Shown here in pieces: positions 27,182 through 36,293 of a stretch of DNA of 43,670 bases. The notes beneath the pieces were generated by a model. It was not told the origin of the DNA. It did no database searches and worked only from the letters and a program-made list of their open reading frames with translations. This stretch comes from Beijerinckiaceae bacterium (lineage in GTDB: Bacteria > Pseudomonadota > Alphaproteobacteria > Rhizobiales > Beijerinckiaceae): contig JAPJMW010000008.1 in the NCBI GenBank assembly GCA_026461505.1, positions 1-43,670 on the forward strand. Reading direction: 5' to 3'. The stretch's first letter is position 1; each line of letters opens with the position of its first letter. The position numbers and the translations under genes were made by a program.

Positions 27182-28071
27182 GGTCGCGCCCCCATCGCCC
27201 GTGTCACCAAGCGATCCGCTATACCGACCAAGGTAACAAGCACCCACGCGCAAGCAGCCGCTGCAAAAAGAGCTGACCAAATCTGTATCGTTTGTCCGTA
27301 ATAGGAGCCTGCGAGTAGGCGCGCACCAAAGCCGCCATCTTCGCTCTTGGTCAGTTCAGCCACCACGGTTCCAACAAGGCTGGCTGCCACCGCCACTTTG
27401 AGGCTCGCAAACAGAAACGGCATAGAGGCCGGAACGCGTAATTTCAAAAATATCTGCAACCGATCCGCCGAATAAGTCCGCATCAAGTCCAATTGTAACG
27501 GATCCGGCGAGCGCAAACCTTTCACCATGCCAACCGTCACGGGAAAGAAAGAGAGATAGGCAGCAATCACCGCCTTTGGCACAAGGCCAGTAATGTCGAA
27601 CTGGTTCATGATCACCACAATCATCGGCGCCAGTGCGATAATCGGGATGGTCTGCGAAGCCACGACCCATGGCATAAGGCTGCGATCTAGGCTTTTGACG
27701 TGGACCACCAAAACCGCAAGGCCCATGCCCAAAACCGAGCCAATTAAAAAGCCCAAAAGCGTTGCCGAAACCGTCACCGACCCATGATAGACAAGGCTGC
27801 GTTTTGACGTGGGTGCCGTGTCTAAAATTGTTTTATTGAGCTCAACCAAGATTTGTCCGGGTGTCGGCAATTTAGGTCGTTCTTGCGACCAGGTTCCATC
27901 AATCAATTCGGCCATTGTGAAATCGGCTTTGCCCGCATTGGCAAACGCATCGCGCTGCATATCGGCATTCAGCCACACCGATCCGGCATACCAAAACACC
28001 GCAAGCACCGCGCATACCGCGAGCACCGGAAGCGTCTTGCCCTGCCAGAGCGCGTTCAGCATGGGAGGCAT
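27178..28071 (-). CDS. ABC transporter permease (BPD type)
   Basis: The 297-aa permease has an N-terminal helix (TLPVLAVCAVLAVFWYAGSV), a periplasmic segment, then the BPD core: YHGSVTVSATLLGFLIGSVL, SQTIPIIALAPMIVVIMNQF, and the EAA loop DLMRTYSADRLQIFLKLRVP followed by ASMPFLFASLKVAVAASLVG. It forms a heterodimer with the next permease. The start lies 3 bp after the ATPase stop. Confidence 0.94.
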   Translation of the reverse strand: MPPMLNALWQGKTLPVLAVCAVLAVFWYAGSVWLNADMQRDAFANAGKADFTMAELIDGTWSQERPKLPTPGQILVELNKTILDTAPTSKRSLVYHGSVTVSATLLGFLIGSVLGMGLAVLVVHVKSLDRSLMPWVVASQTIPIIALAPMIVVIMNQFDITGLVPKAVIAAYLSFFPVTVGMVKGLRSPDPLQLDLMRTYSADRLQIFLKLRVPASMPFLFASLKVAVAASLVGTVVAELTKSEDGGFGARLLAGSYYGQTIQIWSALFAAAACAWVLVTLVGIADRLVTRAMGARP

Positions 28072-28074
28072 CCC

Positions 28075-28872
28075 TTAATCGACATAGGAATGTCCCTCGC
28101 GCAAGCCCTGCCGCACGCGGTTGGCGACATCAAGAAATTCCGGCGTCTCGCGAATATCAAGCGTGCGGTCGCGCGGAAAATGGCACTCGATAACATCATG
28201 AATTTTACCCGGACGCGGCGACATCACCACAATCTTGGTCGACAAAAACACTGCTTCGGGAATCGAATGCGTCACAAACACAACCGTCTTTTGGGTCTTT
28301 TCCCACAAGCGCAGCAATTGCTCATTGAGCTTATCGCGTACGATTTCGTCGAGCGCGCCAAAGGGCTCATCCATCAGTAAAAGATCGGGATCAAACGATA
28401 GTGCGCGCGCAATGGAAGCACGCTGCTGCATGCCGCCTGAAAGCTGCCAGGGGAATTTCTTTTCAAATCCGGTGAGGTTGACGAGTTCCAGCCCTTTACA
28501 CACCCGCTCGGCACGTTCCTCTTTCGAGTAACCCATAATCTCGAGCGGCAACGCGATATTCTTGCCAATCGTTCGCCATGGATAAAGCGCAGGCGCTTGA
28601 AACACATAGCCATAAGCCCGCTTCAACCTCGCGTCATGTGGGCTCATGCCATTGACGCTGACCGAACCCTCGGTTGGTTGCTCAAGATCGGCAATCACGC
28701 GCATCAAGGTTGTTTTACCGCACCCTGACGGGCCAATGAGCGAGACGAACTCGCCTTTGTTAATTGTCAGCGAGATGTTCGAGAGCGCATGCACCGGCCC
28801 GTCGCCCGTTTCAAAGGTCAACGAAAGATCAGAGGTTTCGATAACGGGGGATGCGCTCTCGGACCGTACCAT
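28075..28872 (-). CDS. ABC transporter ATP-binding protein
   Basis: The 265-aa NBD has Walker A GPSGCGKTT (residues 47-55), Q-loop YVFQAPALYPWRTIGKNIAL, signature LSGGMQQRASIARALSFDP, Walker B LLMDEPFGALDE and the switch His in VVFVTHSIPEAVFLSTKIVV. This is the SsuB/TauB/ThiZ-like class that partners NMT1-type binding proteins. Its ATG directly abuts the stop of the hydantoinase gene (TAA-ATG), showing cotranscription. Confidence 0.96.
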   Translation of the reverse strand: MVRSESASPVIETSDLSLTFETGDGPVHALSNISLTINKGEFVSLIGPSGCGKTTLMRVIADLEQPTEGSVSVNGMSPHDARLKRAYGYVFQAPALYPWRTIGKNIALPLEIMGYSKEERAERVCKGLELVNLTGFEKKFPWQLSGGMQQRASIARALSFDPDLLLMDEPFGALDEIVRDKLNEQLLRLWEKTQKTVVFVTHSIPEAVFLSTKIVVMSPRPGKIHDVIECHFPRDRTLDIRETPEFLDVANRVRQGLREGHSYVD

Positions 28873-30300
28873 TTAGCGGGCGACTTTCTTTGGCTGGGTA
28901 AGCGTTTTCCACGTCGCAAGCGCTTTTGATTCGGCGGGGAAAGGCTGACGCGCCACAAATTTCCCGCGTCCCGTTTTAGCCGTCACCTTGCCACCCTCAT
29001 AGACCACCTCACCGCGCGACAACGTCATACGCGGCAAGCCCTTGAGCTTCTGTCCTTCAAACACATTGTAGTCGATCACCGATACTTGCGTCGCAGCCGA
29101 GATTGTCTTGGTCGCTTCCGGATCCCAAATCACGATATCCGCATCGGCCCCCACCGCAATCGCCCCCTTCTTCGGGTAGAGATTGAGGATTTTGGCGATA
29201 TTGGTCGAGGTAACGGCGACAAACTCGTTCATCGTCATGCGGCCCGTGCCAACGCCATGGGTCCACAAGACGGGCATACGATCTTCCAAGCCGCCGGTGC
29301 CGTTCGGAATCTTGGTGAAATCGGTAAGCCCGATTTCTTTTTGCTTCGTGGTGAAGGCGCAATGGTCCGTTGCAACGACTTGCAGCGAGCCGGAGCGCAA
29401 GCCGTTCCACAAATCATCCTGATTTTTCTTGTCGCGGAAAGGCGGCGACATCACGCGGCGGGCGGCATGCACCCAATCCTTGTTCGTATATTCGCTCTCG
29501 TCCAACACGAGATGTTGCACCAATGGCTCGCCATAAACACGCTTGCCAAGCGCTCGCGCCCGCGCCACCGCCTCATGCGCGGGGATCGACGACACATGCA
29601 CGATATAGAGCGGCACACCTGCTGCATCGGCGAGCATTATCGCGCGGTTGGCGGCTTCACCTTCCACTTCCGGCGGGCGTGAATAGGCATGGCCTTCCGG
29701 CCCCGTTATGCCTTGGGCCAGAAGCTTCTTCTGCAAGGCAGCAACAATATCGCCATTCTCGGCATGAACGAGCGGCATCGCGCCCAATTCGGCGCAGCGT
29801 TGGAACGACGAGAACATCTCGTCATCATTGATCATCAACGCGCCCTTATAGGCCATGAAATGTTTGAACGTGGTAACGCCATGTTTCACCACTTCCGCCA
29901 TGTCCTCGCGGCCCTGATCGTTCCAATAGGTGATGCACATATGGTAGGAATAATCGCTTGCCGCTTTGGAGGCACGCACATCCCAATCCTTCCACGCATC
30001 CATCAGACGCTGGCCGTTACCGGGAATGCAGAAATCCACCACCATCGTCGTGCCGCCTGAAAGCGCAGCCTTGGTGCCGCTCTCATAATCATCCGCGGAA
30101 TTCGTCCCCATAAATGGCATATCGAGATGCGTGTGCGGATCAATCCCGCCGGGCATGATATAAGTGCCCGTGGCATCAATCACCTTGTCGCCGGAAAGTC
30201 CCGTTCCGATGGCGGTAATGCTCTCACCTTCGATCAGAATGTCTGCTTTGAAACTGCGATCAGCGGTAACAATCGTGCCGCCTTTAATGAGCGTGGACAT
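28873..30300 (-). CDS. Dihydropyrimidinase / D-hydantoinase
   Basis: This amidohydrolase opens the ring of dihydrouracil/dihydrothymine or 5-substituted hydantoins. The 475-aa protein has the metal ligands H56-T-H58 in GGIDPHTHLDMPF, the lysine to be carboxylated in FKHFMAYKGALM (K152) and H179 in LVHAENGD. It also has YIVHVSSIPAHEAV and the catalytic Asp in VVATDHCAFTTKQKE. A GGAG site precedes ATG 30300. In the reductive pyrimidine pathway it works between dihydropyrimidine dehydrogenase (not in the window) and the amidase encoded just upstream. Hydantoinase activity cannot be excluded. Confidence 0.95.
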   Translation of the reverse strand: MSTLIKGGTIVTADRSFKADILIEGESITAIGTGLSGDKVIDATGTYIMPGGIDPHTHLDMPFMGTNSADDYESGTKAALSGGTTMVVDFCIPGNGQRLMDAWKDWDVRASKAASDYSYHMCITYWNDQGREDMAEVVKHGVTTFKHFMAYKGALMINDDEMFSSFQRCAELGAMPLVHAENGDIVAALQKKLLAQGITGPEGHAYSRPPEVEGEAANRAIMLADAAGVPLYIVHVSSIPAHEAVARARALGKRVYGEPLVQHLVLDESEYTNKDWVHAARRVMSPPFRDKKNQDDLWNGLRSGSLQVVATDHCAFTTKQKEIGLTDFTKIPNGTGGLEDRMPVLWTHGVGTGRMTMNEFVAVTSTNIAKILNLYPKKGAIAVGADADIVIWDPEATKTISAATQVSVIDYNVFEGQKLKGLPRMTLSRGEVVYEGGKVTAKTGRGKFVARQPFPAESKALATWKTLTQPKKVAR

Positions 30301-30323
30301 GGAGCTTCTCCGTTACAAAGAAA

Positions 30324-31571
30324 TCAGCCGACAATTTCTGCTTTTTCAAGCACGGCATGCATCAGCACATTGGTGCCCATGCTTGCCCATTCTTCCGAAA
30401 TATCTTCCGCCTCATTGTGGCTGATGCCATCGACGCAGGGCGTGAAAATCATCGAGGTAGGCGCAACGCGCGCAATGTAGCACGCATCATGGCCGGCACC
30501 TGAAACAATATCGCGATGCGAATAGCCGAAATGCTGCGCTGCGCGCCTGACCGCATCGACGCATCCTTTATCAAAGGCCACAGGCTTGTAATTAAACACT
30601 TCCTTGATCTCGAACGTAAGCCCGATTGCGTCTGCAATCGCCTTCACCCCATCCGCCAAGGCTTTGTCCATCGCAATCAAAGTCGGCTCTTCGGGATGCC
30701 TAAAATCAACCGTCATAAACACTTCGCCGGGGATGACATTGCGCGAATTCGGGTAGGGGTTCAGCATGCCGACCGTGGCCACCGCCAAAGGCGCATTCGA
30801 GAGCCCGATCTGGTTGACGAGTTCAACGATCCGAGCGGCACCGAGCAACGCATCTTTGCGGCGCGGCATCGGCGTCGAGCCTGCATGGCTTTCAAACCCC
30901 GTGAGCTTGATCTCATACCAGCGTTGGCCTTGGCCATGGGTGACAACGCCGACATCCAAGTTTTCTGCCTCAAGAATGGGCCCTTGCTCGATATGCAATT
31001 CAAAGAACGCATGAATAGGCCGCCCGCCTGTCGGTAGCTCGCCTTGATACCCGATGCGCTTTAATTCATCGCCCAGCGTCTTGCCTTCCGCGTCCACCCG
31101 CGAATAGGCGAATTCTTCCGTATAAACGCCCGCAAACACGCCCGAGGAAACCATAGCGGGCGCGTAACGCGAGCCTTCCTCATTCGTCCAGTTAGCAACT
31201 TCAACCGGATGCTTGGTTTTGATCTTCAAATCATTCATCGAACGAATGACTTCCAGCGCGCCCAACACACCAAGCACGCCATCAAACTTGCCGCCCGTTG
31301 GCTGTGTATCAAGATGGCTGCCCATCATCACAGGCGGTAGAGAATTATCCGTACCAGGGCGGCGCGCAAACATATTGCCCATGCGGTCAACGGATACGGT
31401 GCAGCCCGCAGCCTCGCACCATTTCGTAAACAGCTCGCGGCCTTGTTTATCGAGATCGGTCAGCGTCAGGCGCTTGCAGCCGCCTTTGGGCGTGCCACCA
31501 ATCTTGGCCATTTCCATTAACGTGTCCCACAACCGCGCGCTATCGATGCGAAGATTGGACAAATCAGCCAT
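30324..31571 (-). CDS. Zn-dependent N-carbamoyl-beta-alanine amidase-type hydrolase
   Basis: This 415-aa M20-family amidase hydrolyses carbamoyl groups; the family includes beta-ureidopropionase, N-carbamoyl-L-amino-acid hydrolase and allantoate amidohydrolase. Motifs are GSHLDTQPTGGKFDGVLG (H87, D98), NWTNEEGSRYAPAMVSSGVF (E131-E132), FELHIEQGPILEAENLDVGV, SHAGSTPMPRRKDALLGAAR, NVIPGEVFMTVDFRH and GAGHDACYIARVAPTSMIFT. First gene of the operon, it probably converts N-carbamoyl-beta-alanine from dihydropyrimidinase to beta-alanine, CO2 and ammonia. The RutR-like box lies 49 bp upstream. A GGAG site precedes ATG 31571. Confidence 0.93.
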   Translation of the reverse strand: MADLSNLRIDSARLWDTLMEMAKIGGTPKGGCKRLTLTDLDKQGRELFTKWCEAAGCTVSVDRMGNMFARRPGTDNSLPPVMMGSHLDTQPTGGKFDGVLGVLGALEVIRSMNDLKIKTKHPVEVANWTNEEGSRYAPAMVSSGVFAGVYTEEFAYSRVDAEGKTLGDELKRIGYQGELPTGGRPIHAFFELHIEQGPILEAENLDVGVVTHGQGQRWYEIKLTGFESHAGSTPMPRRKDALLGAARIVELVNQIGLSNAPLAVATVGMLNPYPNSRNVIPGEVFMTVDFRHPEEPTLIAMDKALADGVKAIADAIGLTFEIKEVFNYKPVAFDKGCVDAVRRAAQHFGYSHRDIVSGAGHDACYIARVAPTSMIFTPCVDGISHNEAEDISEEWASMGTNVLMHAVLEKAEIVG

Positions 31572-31619
31572 GGCTTAACTCCGGCTCAAAACAGGATCTT
31601 GACCGAGGCTATGATAAGT

Positions 31620-31635
31620 TTGACCAATCGGTCAA
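31620..31635. promoter_or_regulatory. RutR-type operator
   Basis: TTGACCAATCGGTCAA matches the E. coli RutR consensus TTGACCANNTGGTCAA at all but one position (C for T). It lies in the 122-bp divergent gap between the amidase operon and the rutR-like gene, 49 bp and 59 bp from the two start codons, so it probably controls both. Confidence 0.8.
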
Positions 31636-31693
31636 TTCTTCTTAAGAAAAATAAAATGATCGGCATAGGGCGGCAGCGTATTCAGGTTAGACC

Positions 31694-32332
31694 ATGGCAT
31701 CCGAGTTGATCCGGACATCTCGTGCTACCGCCCGCGAAGGCCGCGAAAACGCGATTTTTGAAGCCGCGCGGTCGGTTTTTGCCGAATATGGCTTTAAAGG
31801 TTCTACCACCGCCGAAATCGCCAAACGTGCGGAAATCCCGAAAGCCAATCTCCATTATTATTTCCCGACGAAGGAAGCACTTTATCGCGCGGTGACCGAA
31901 GACGTGCTGACCGCCTGGCTCGAGGCCGCCTCCTCCTTTGATGAGAGCGCCGATCCAGCGGAGGCTATTGCCGCTTATGTCAGCACTAAGATGGATATGG
32001 CGCGGCAAGACCCAATCGGTTCACGTATCTGGGCCAGCGAGATTTTGCGCGGCGCGCCCGTCATCGGGGACTTTCTCGAAACCGCCCTGCTCGATTGGTT
32101 GAAATCGCGCGAAACCATCGTCCGCCGCTGGATCAAGGCCGGAAAACTGGTGCCGATGGAGCCGCGTTATTTTTTCTATATGATTTGGGCCACCACGCAG
32201 CATTACGCTGATTTCGAAGGGCAGATGATGGCGCTGAATGGCGGTAAGCCTTTATCCGACGCGCAATTCGAAGCCGCTAAGACGCAGACGATTGCAACCC
32301 TGCTTCGAGGCGTTTTGCCAAGCGGAACATGA
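31694..32332 (+). CDS. rutR: RutR-like TetR-family regulator
   Basis: RutR senses uracil/thymine and controls pyrimidine and purine degradation genes. The 212-aa protein has a TetR HTH at about residues 18-65 (IFEAARSVFAEYGFKGSTTA, EIAKRAEIPKANLHYYFPTK). Its C-terminal domain (DPIGSRIWASEILRGAPVIG, FFYMIWATTQHYADFEGQMM) is like that of YcdC/RutR. It is transcribed divergently from the putative pyrimidine operon with a RutR box between, which supports the assignment. Its 3' end overlaps the DUF2878 gene by 56 bp. Confidence 0.9.
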   Translation: MASELIRTSRATAREGRENAIFEAARSVFAEYGFKGSTTAEIAKRAEIPKANLHYYFPTKEALYRAVTEDVLTAWLEAASSFDESADPAEAIAAYVSTKMDMARQDPIGSRIWASEILRGAPVIGDFLETALLDWLKSRETIVRRWIKAGKLVPMEPRYFFYMIWATTQHYADFEGQMMALNGGKPLSDAQFEAAKTQTIATLLRGVLPSGT

Positions 32333-32822
32333 TCGGCATCGCCAAGCCCCAGCCGATCCCGATGACAACAATCGAAAGCCATTCAGGCTCGCCCAAAGTT
32401 GCCGCGCCAAGCCGCACACCCGCCACATAGCTCAACGGCCCCAACACGGCGCCAAGTCCGATTTGTAGCAGCATCTTGCCCTTCAGCCAGTGCAGACTGC
32501 CATTCGGCAGCGTCCCGAAGGCCAGCCAAAGCGCCAAAATCCATAAAGGCGGTAACGGTAACCCCGCCTCGCTGCCGGCATAATGCAAGGCACCAAAGCT
32601 GATAAACGCCGTCTCGACGATAAGCCCCAACAGCGTCACACCTAAAATGAGCCAGGCTTCACCGCGCCATGAAAGGCGGTTCAAACCGAGATGCAGCAAA
32701 CATACCGCCACCGCGGGCAAAGCGGCTAGCCCGTCATAGCCCGCTGCACCGCCAGTAATGGCCGCAAACCAAGCGAGCTGGAACAGGGTGAAATTGAGAA
32801 GGGATTTAATGGGAAGCCCCAA
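32277..32822 (-). CDS. DUF2878 membrane protein
   Basis: The product matches DUF2878: [60 protein letters not shown] and [20 protein letters not shown], with about six transmembrane helices and no known function. The start is uncertain because no ATG is available. TTG 32822 ([19 protein letters not shown], 181 aa) fits the family N-terminus and an AGAAG lies upstream; TTG 32870 would add 16 residues. It overlaps ispG by 17 bp upstream and rutR by 56 bp downstream, so it is squeezed between two genes. It is probably last in the xerC-ispG operon. Confidence 0.78.
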   Translation of the reverse strand: MGLPIKSLLNFTLFQLAWFAAITGGAAGYDGLAALPAVAVCLLHLGLNRLSWRGEAWLILGVTLLGLIVETAFISFGALHYAGSEAGLPLPPLWILALWLAFGTLPNGSLHWLKGKMLLQIGLGAVLGPLSYVAGVRLGAATLGEPEWLSIVVIGIGWGLAMPIMFRLAKRLEAGLQSSAS

Positions 32823-34065
32823 ACCGCTTCTCAATATACTCCGCCACCATCGTCTTAAACTCGGCGGCAATTGTCGGCCCGCGCAACGTTGCAGCTTTCT
32901 GCCCGTCGATAAACACGGGCGCGGTCGGCGTTTCCCCGGTACCGGGCAGCGATATCCCGATATCGGCGTGTTTCGATTCCCCCGGCCCGTTCACAATGCA
33001 ACCCATCACGGCGACGTTGAGATTTTCAACGCCGACATAGCGCGTTTTCCATTCGGGCATCGAGGTTGAAATCCAGTCTTGAATATCGCGCGCGAGTTCT
33101 TGAAACACCGTCGAGGTCGTGCGTCCGCAACCGGGGCAGGCGGCGACCAAAGGCACGAAGGTGCGAAAACCCATCGTCTGCAAAATTTCTTGCGCGACTT
33201 TCACTTCCACGGTGCGGTCGCCATTCGGCTCCGGTGTCAAGGAAACGCGGATCGTGTCGCCAATGCCTTCTTGCAGCAAAATGCCCAAAGCGGCAGATGA
33301 AGCGACAATGCCTTTCGAGCCCATGCCTGCTTCGGTCAAACCAAGATGGATCGCGTAATCGGAGCGCGCGGCCAACATGCGATAGACAGAAATCAAATCC
33401 TGCACGCCTGACACTTTCGCCGAGAGAATGATTTTGTGTTTGGGCAAGCCGATTTCTACCGCGCGTTCTGCCGATAAAAGGGCTGATTGTACCATCGCCT
33501 CGCGCGTGACAGAGCGCGCATCAATCGGGTTGGCGGCACCCGCATTGATGTCCATCAGATGCGTCAGCAATTCCTGATCAAGCGAACCCCAATTCGCTCC
33601 AATCCGCACGGCTTTGTCGTGCTTGATCGCCATTTCGACAATCGCCGAGAATTGCTTGTCGCGCTTGTCTTTAAACCCGACATTACCGGGATTGATCCGG
33701 TATTTATCCAACGCCTCCGCGCAAGCCGGATGGTCGGCCAAAAGCTTATGGCCGATATAGTGAAAATCGCCGACAAGCGGCACATTCACGCCGCGCTTTA
33801 ACAGCTTCTCGCGGATATGCGGCACGGCGGCCGCCGCTTCATCGCGATCCACCGTGATACGAACGAGCTCCGAGCCTTGCCGAGCCAATGCGGCCACTTG
33901 CGCAACGGTGCCATCAATATCCGCCGTGTCCGTATTGGTCATGGATTGCACGACAATCGGCGCGCCACCACCCACCTGAACATGCCCGACTTTTACGGGC
34001 ACGGTGCGATGGCGCTTTTGGGGTGCTGCTTCAACGGGGGCGGGCAGGCAGGAAATATCGTTCAT
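32806..34065 (-). CDS. ispG: (E)-4-hydroxy-3-methylbut-2-enyl-diphosphate synthase
   Basis: IspG uses a 4Fe-4S cluster to reduce methylerythritol cyclodiphosphate in the MEP isoprenoid pathway. The 419-aa protein has [20 protein letters not shown], a TIM-barrel core with [20 protein letters not shown], the cluster cysteines in [19 protein letters not shown] (two) and [19 protein letters not shown] (one), and the ending [20 protein letters not shown]. The ATG overlaps the zur stop by 4 bp. Confidence 0.97.
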   Translation of the reverse strand: MNDISCLPAPVEAAPQKRHRTVPVKVGHVQVGGGAPIVVQSMTNTDTADIDGTVAQVAALARQGSELVRITVDRDEAAAAVPHIREKLLKRGVNVPLVGDFHYIGHKLLADHPACAEALDKYRINPGNVGFKDKRDKQFSAIVEMAIKHDKAVRIGANWGSLDQELLTHLMDINAGAANPIDARSVTREAMVQSALLSAERAVEIGLPKHKIILSAKVSGVQDLISVYRMLAARSDYAIHLGLTEAGMGSKGIVASSAALGILLQEGIGDTIRVSLTPEPNGDRTVEVKVAQEILQTMGFRTFVPLVAACPGCGRTTSTVFQELARDIQDWISTSMPEWKTRYVGVENLNVAVMGCIVNGPGESKHADIGISLPGTGETPTAPVFIDGQKAATLRGPTIAAEFKTMVAEYIEKRFGASH

Positions 34066-34574
34066 GATTCGATAGGCTCTTTTTCACGGCAATGGGCGCA
34101 GCTCCCCTGCAATTCAATCACACGGGCGCGTGGTGTAAAGTGATGATCATCCGTAATCGTCTGCAATGCGCGGGTGAGTGGGTCAGAAGTGACTTCATCC
34201 ACCCCGCCGCACACCTCGCAAATCATGAACACGACCAGATCATTATCCGTATGACGGAAGGGGCAGGCGATAAACGCGTTATGGCTCGCAAGCCGATGCA
34301 CAAAGCCTTCCGCCATCAAAAATTCAAGCGCGCGATAGATGGTAACCGGCGCCAAACGCTTCACGCCCATCGCCGCCAAGCCGTCGATCACATCATAGGC
34401 GCTCATCGGGCGATGGGTGGTGTAAAGCGCTTCCAAAACCTGCTTGCGGATCGGGGTCAGCCGCACGCCGCGTGCCGCACACGCCTCCACCGCCTCGGCC
34501 AGCGCCTCGGGCGCGCGTGCCGTATGCGCCGATTCATGCGCGCAAGTCTCGTGATGGGTATGCGAGTGCTCCAT
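34062..34574 (-). CDS. zur: Fur-family regulator, zinc-type (Zur)
   Basis: The 170-aa protein has the Fur winged helix ([40 protein letters not shown]), followed by [20 protein letters not shown]. Two cysteine pairs (ICEVCGG; GSCAHC) coordinate structural zinc, and the dimerisation domain follows. The His-rich N-terminus ([18 protein letters not shown]) and the cysteine pairs fit Zur rather than iron-sensing Fur. It probably represses zinc uptake genes, which are not in the window. It is coupled to ispG by 4 bp. Confidence 0.9.
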   Translation of the reverse strand: MEHSHTHHETCAHESAHTARAPEALAEAVEACAARGVRLTPIRKQVLEALYTTHRPMSAYDVIDGLAAMGVKRLAPVTIYRALEFLMAEGFVHRLASHNAFIACPFRHTDNDLVVFMICEVCGGVDEVTSDPLTRALQTITDDHHFTPRARVIELQGSCAHCREKEPIES

Positions 34575-34605
34575 GGGCGCTTTCTACCATGGCTTTGCCG
34601 AGAAA

Positions 34606-35265
34606 TCAGTCCCCTGAAGGGGCTAAAAGCCGAAAAACCTTGGTGCGTTTAATCTCGGTATCCTCAATGGCCCGTGTCGTCGCGACCCGATATTCCGCCA
34701 GCTCCAAAAGGTCCTTTTTCGGCAAAAAAGCCCTGCCGGGATCACCGATCACCACTTCCATGCCGGAGCGTTGCAGGTCTTGCAGCCAAGGCAGCACCAG
34801 CGCCACCATATCGCGGTCATAACAAATATCGCCCGCCAGCACGATGTCCCACTCGCCCGTCTGGCCGACGATATTGGCGCAGCGTATATCAATTTTCACC
34901 CCGTTGACGGCCGCGTTGAGCCTGACCGCCTCAATGGCGAAGGTGTCGATATCAACGGCTTCGGCACTTTGCGCGCCCGCCAGCATCGCGGCGATGGAAA
35001 CAAGGCCGGAGCCTGCCGCAAAATCGAGCACGCGTTTGCCGCGCACGAGTTCCGGATGGTCAAGAATATACCGCGCCAAGCCCTGTCCACCCGCCCAGGC
35101 AAAAGCCCAAAAGGGCGGGGCAAGGCCGATACTCTCCAGATCTTCCTCGGTTTTGTGCCACAGATCGGTGACCTCATCGGCCACATACAGCCGAATTTCG
35201 GGTGCGTGCGGCACAGGCAGCAACACGGTATTGGCCTGAATAAAGTCGGCCCGATCGCTGATCAT
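34606..35265 (-). CDS. Class I SAM methyltransferase, METTL20/ETFBKMT-like
   Basis: The 219-aa protein has SAM motif I VLDFAAGSGLVSIAAMLAGA (about residues 79-98), motif II AVDIDTFAIEAVRLNAAVNG, and the motif ILAGDICYDRD-like VLAGDICYD, the D-x-x-Y hallmark of the MTF16 group. It also has an N-terminal APPFWAFAWAGGQGLARYIL. Alphaproteobacterial members of this group methylate lysines of the electron-transfer flavoprotein beta subunit, as in human METTL20. The substrate is inferred from the family. It lies 9 bp after xerC and 31 bp before zur. Confidence 0.82.
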   Translation of the reverse strand: MISDRADFIQANTVLLPVPHAPEIRLYVADEVTDLWHKTEEDLESIGLAPPFWAFAWAGGQGLARYILDHPELVRGKRVLDFAAGSGLVSIAAMLAGAQSAEAVDIDTFAIEAVRLNAAVNGVKIDIRCANIVGQTGEWDIVLAGDICYDRDMVALVLPWLQDLQRSGMEVVIGDPGRAFLPKKDLLELAEYRVATTRAIEDTEIKRTKVFRLLAPSGD

Positions 35266-35274
35266 CCATATCTT

Positions 35275-36207
35275 TCAGGCGCGGGGATGGGCCGCCTCAA
35301 ACGCTTTCAGCAGCATCGCGCCATCCACTTCCGTATAGATTTGCGTGGTAGAAAGCGAGGCATGGCCCAATAATTCTTGGATCGCACGCAAATCGCCGCC
35401 GCGCGATAGCAAATGCGTTGCAAATGAATGGCGCAACGCATGCGGCGTGGCTGAATCGGGCAGACCAAGCCCGCCGCGCAACCGTTCCATGGTTAGCTGG
35501 ATAATGCGCGGTGAAAGCGGCCCGCCCCGCGCGCCCCGAAACAACGGGCTTTTCGGTGTCAGCTCATAAGGGCACTGTGCCCGATAGGCTTCAATCGCTT
35601 TAATGGCAGGCGCAATAACGGGCACAATCCGCGTCTTGCCGCCTTTGCCGAGCACGCGGATCGTGTCGCGCTCGGGTGTCGGCGCGTTTTCAACCGTTAG
35701 CCCCAAAGCTTCCGAGATACGCAAGCCGCAGCCATAAAGCAGCGTCATCACCGCCGCATCGCGCAGCAAAATCCAGGGCTCGCGTGTCTCGCCCTCGCGC
35801 TCAGCCGGATCCACCAGCTTTTTCGCCATCGAAGGGCCCACAGGCTTAGGCAGTAACCGCCCAAGCTTCGGCCCGCGGATCACGGAAAGGGCGGAGGCAT
35901 CCGCCAACCCTTCTTTTTCGAGAAAGCGCAAAAAAGACCGGATCCCGGCGAGCGAACGCATTAAGCTCCGGCTTCCAACATCTTCCTCGCGCCGCGAGGC
36001 CATAAACCCGCGCAGATCAACCGGCTTCAGCTTGGCTAATTTTTCGATGCCCTCGTCGCCGTCGGGCGAAGCTCCGAGCCAGGCCATAAATTGCCGCACA
36101 TCCCGTCCATAGGCCTCAAGCGTCTTCGGCGAAAGCCGCCGCTCGCCCGACAAATGCCGCTGCCAAGCGAGGAAGGAACTGGAGGATGGAACAGGTGACG
36201 GCGTCAT
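35275..36207 (-). CDS. xerC: Tyrosine recombinase XerC
   Basis: XerC resolves chromosome dimers with XerD at dif. The start ATG 36207 gives 310 aa; an open frame upstream is less likely. All catalytic residues are present: R163 (GCGLRISEA), K188 (VLGKGGKTR), H256 and R259 (PHALRHSFATHLL), H282 (LLGHASL) and Y291 (IYTEVD). An N-terminal core-binding SAM-like domain (residues 8-110) precedes. It is the first gene of a probable operon with the methyltransferase, zur and ispG, and is divergent from the toxin-antitoxin pair. Confidence 0.95.
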   Translation of the reverse strand: MTPSPVPSSSSFLAWQRHLSGERRLSPKTLEAYGRDVRQFMAWLGASPDGDEGIEKLAKLKPVDLRGFMASRREEDVGSRSLMRSLAGIRSFLRFLEKEGLADASALSVIRGPKLGRLLPKPVGPSMAKKLVDPAEREGETREPWILLRDAAVMTLLYGCGLRISEALGLTVENAPTPERDTIRVLGKGGKTRIVPVIAPAIKAIEAYRAQCPYELTPKSPLFRGARGGPLSPRIIQLTMERLRGGLGLPDSATPHALRHSFATHLLSRGGDLRAIQELLGHASLSTTQIYTEVDGAMLLKAFEAAHPRA

Positions 36208-36267
36208 AGGATCACTAGAAGGTAGAGAAGTTAAAAAGCGGTTGAATTCTTTAATAAAGTAAAACGT

Positions 36268-36288
36268 CAATTTACATTTGACAAATTG
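36268..36288. promoter_or_regulatory. Candidate operator for the toxin-antitoxin pair
   Basis: CAATTT (36268-36273) and AAATTG (36283-36288) form an inverted repeat that overlaps a TTGACA-like -35 (36279-36284), just upstream of the toxin start. Antitoxins of this type bind such palindromes, so autorepression is plausible. The -10 is not clear. Confidence 0.35.
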
Positions 36289-36293
36289 ATCCA

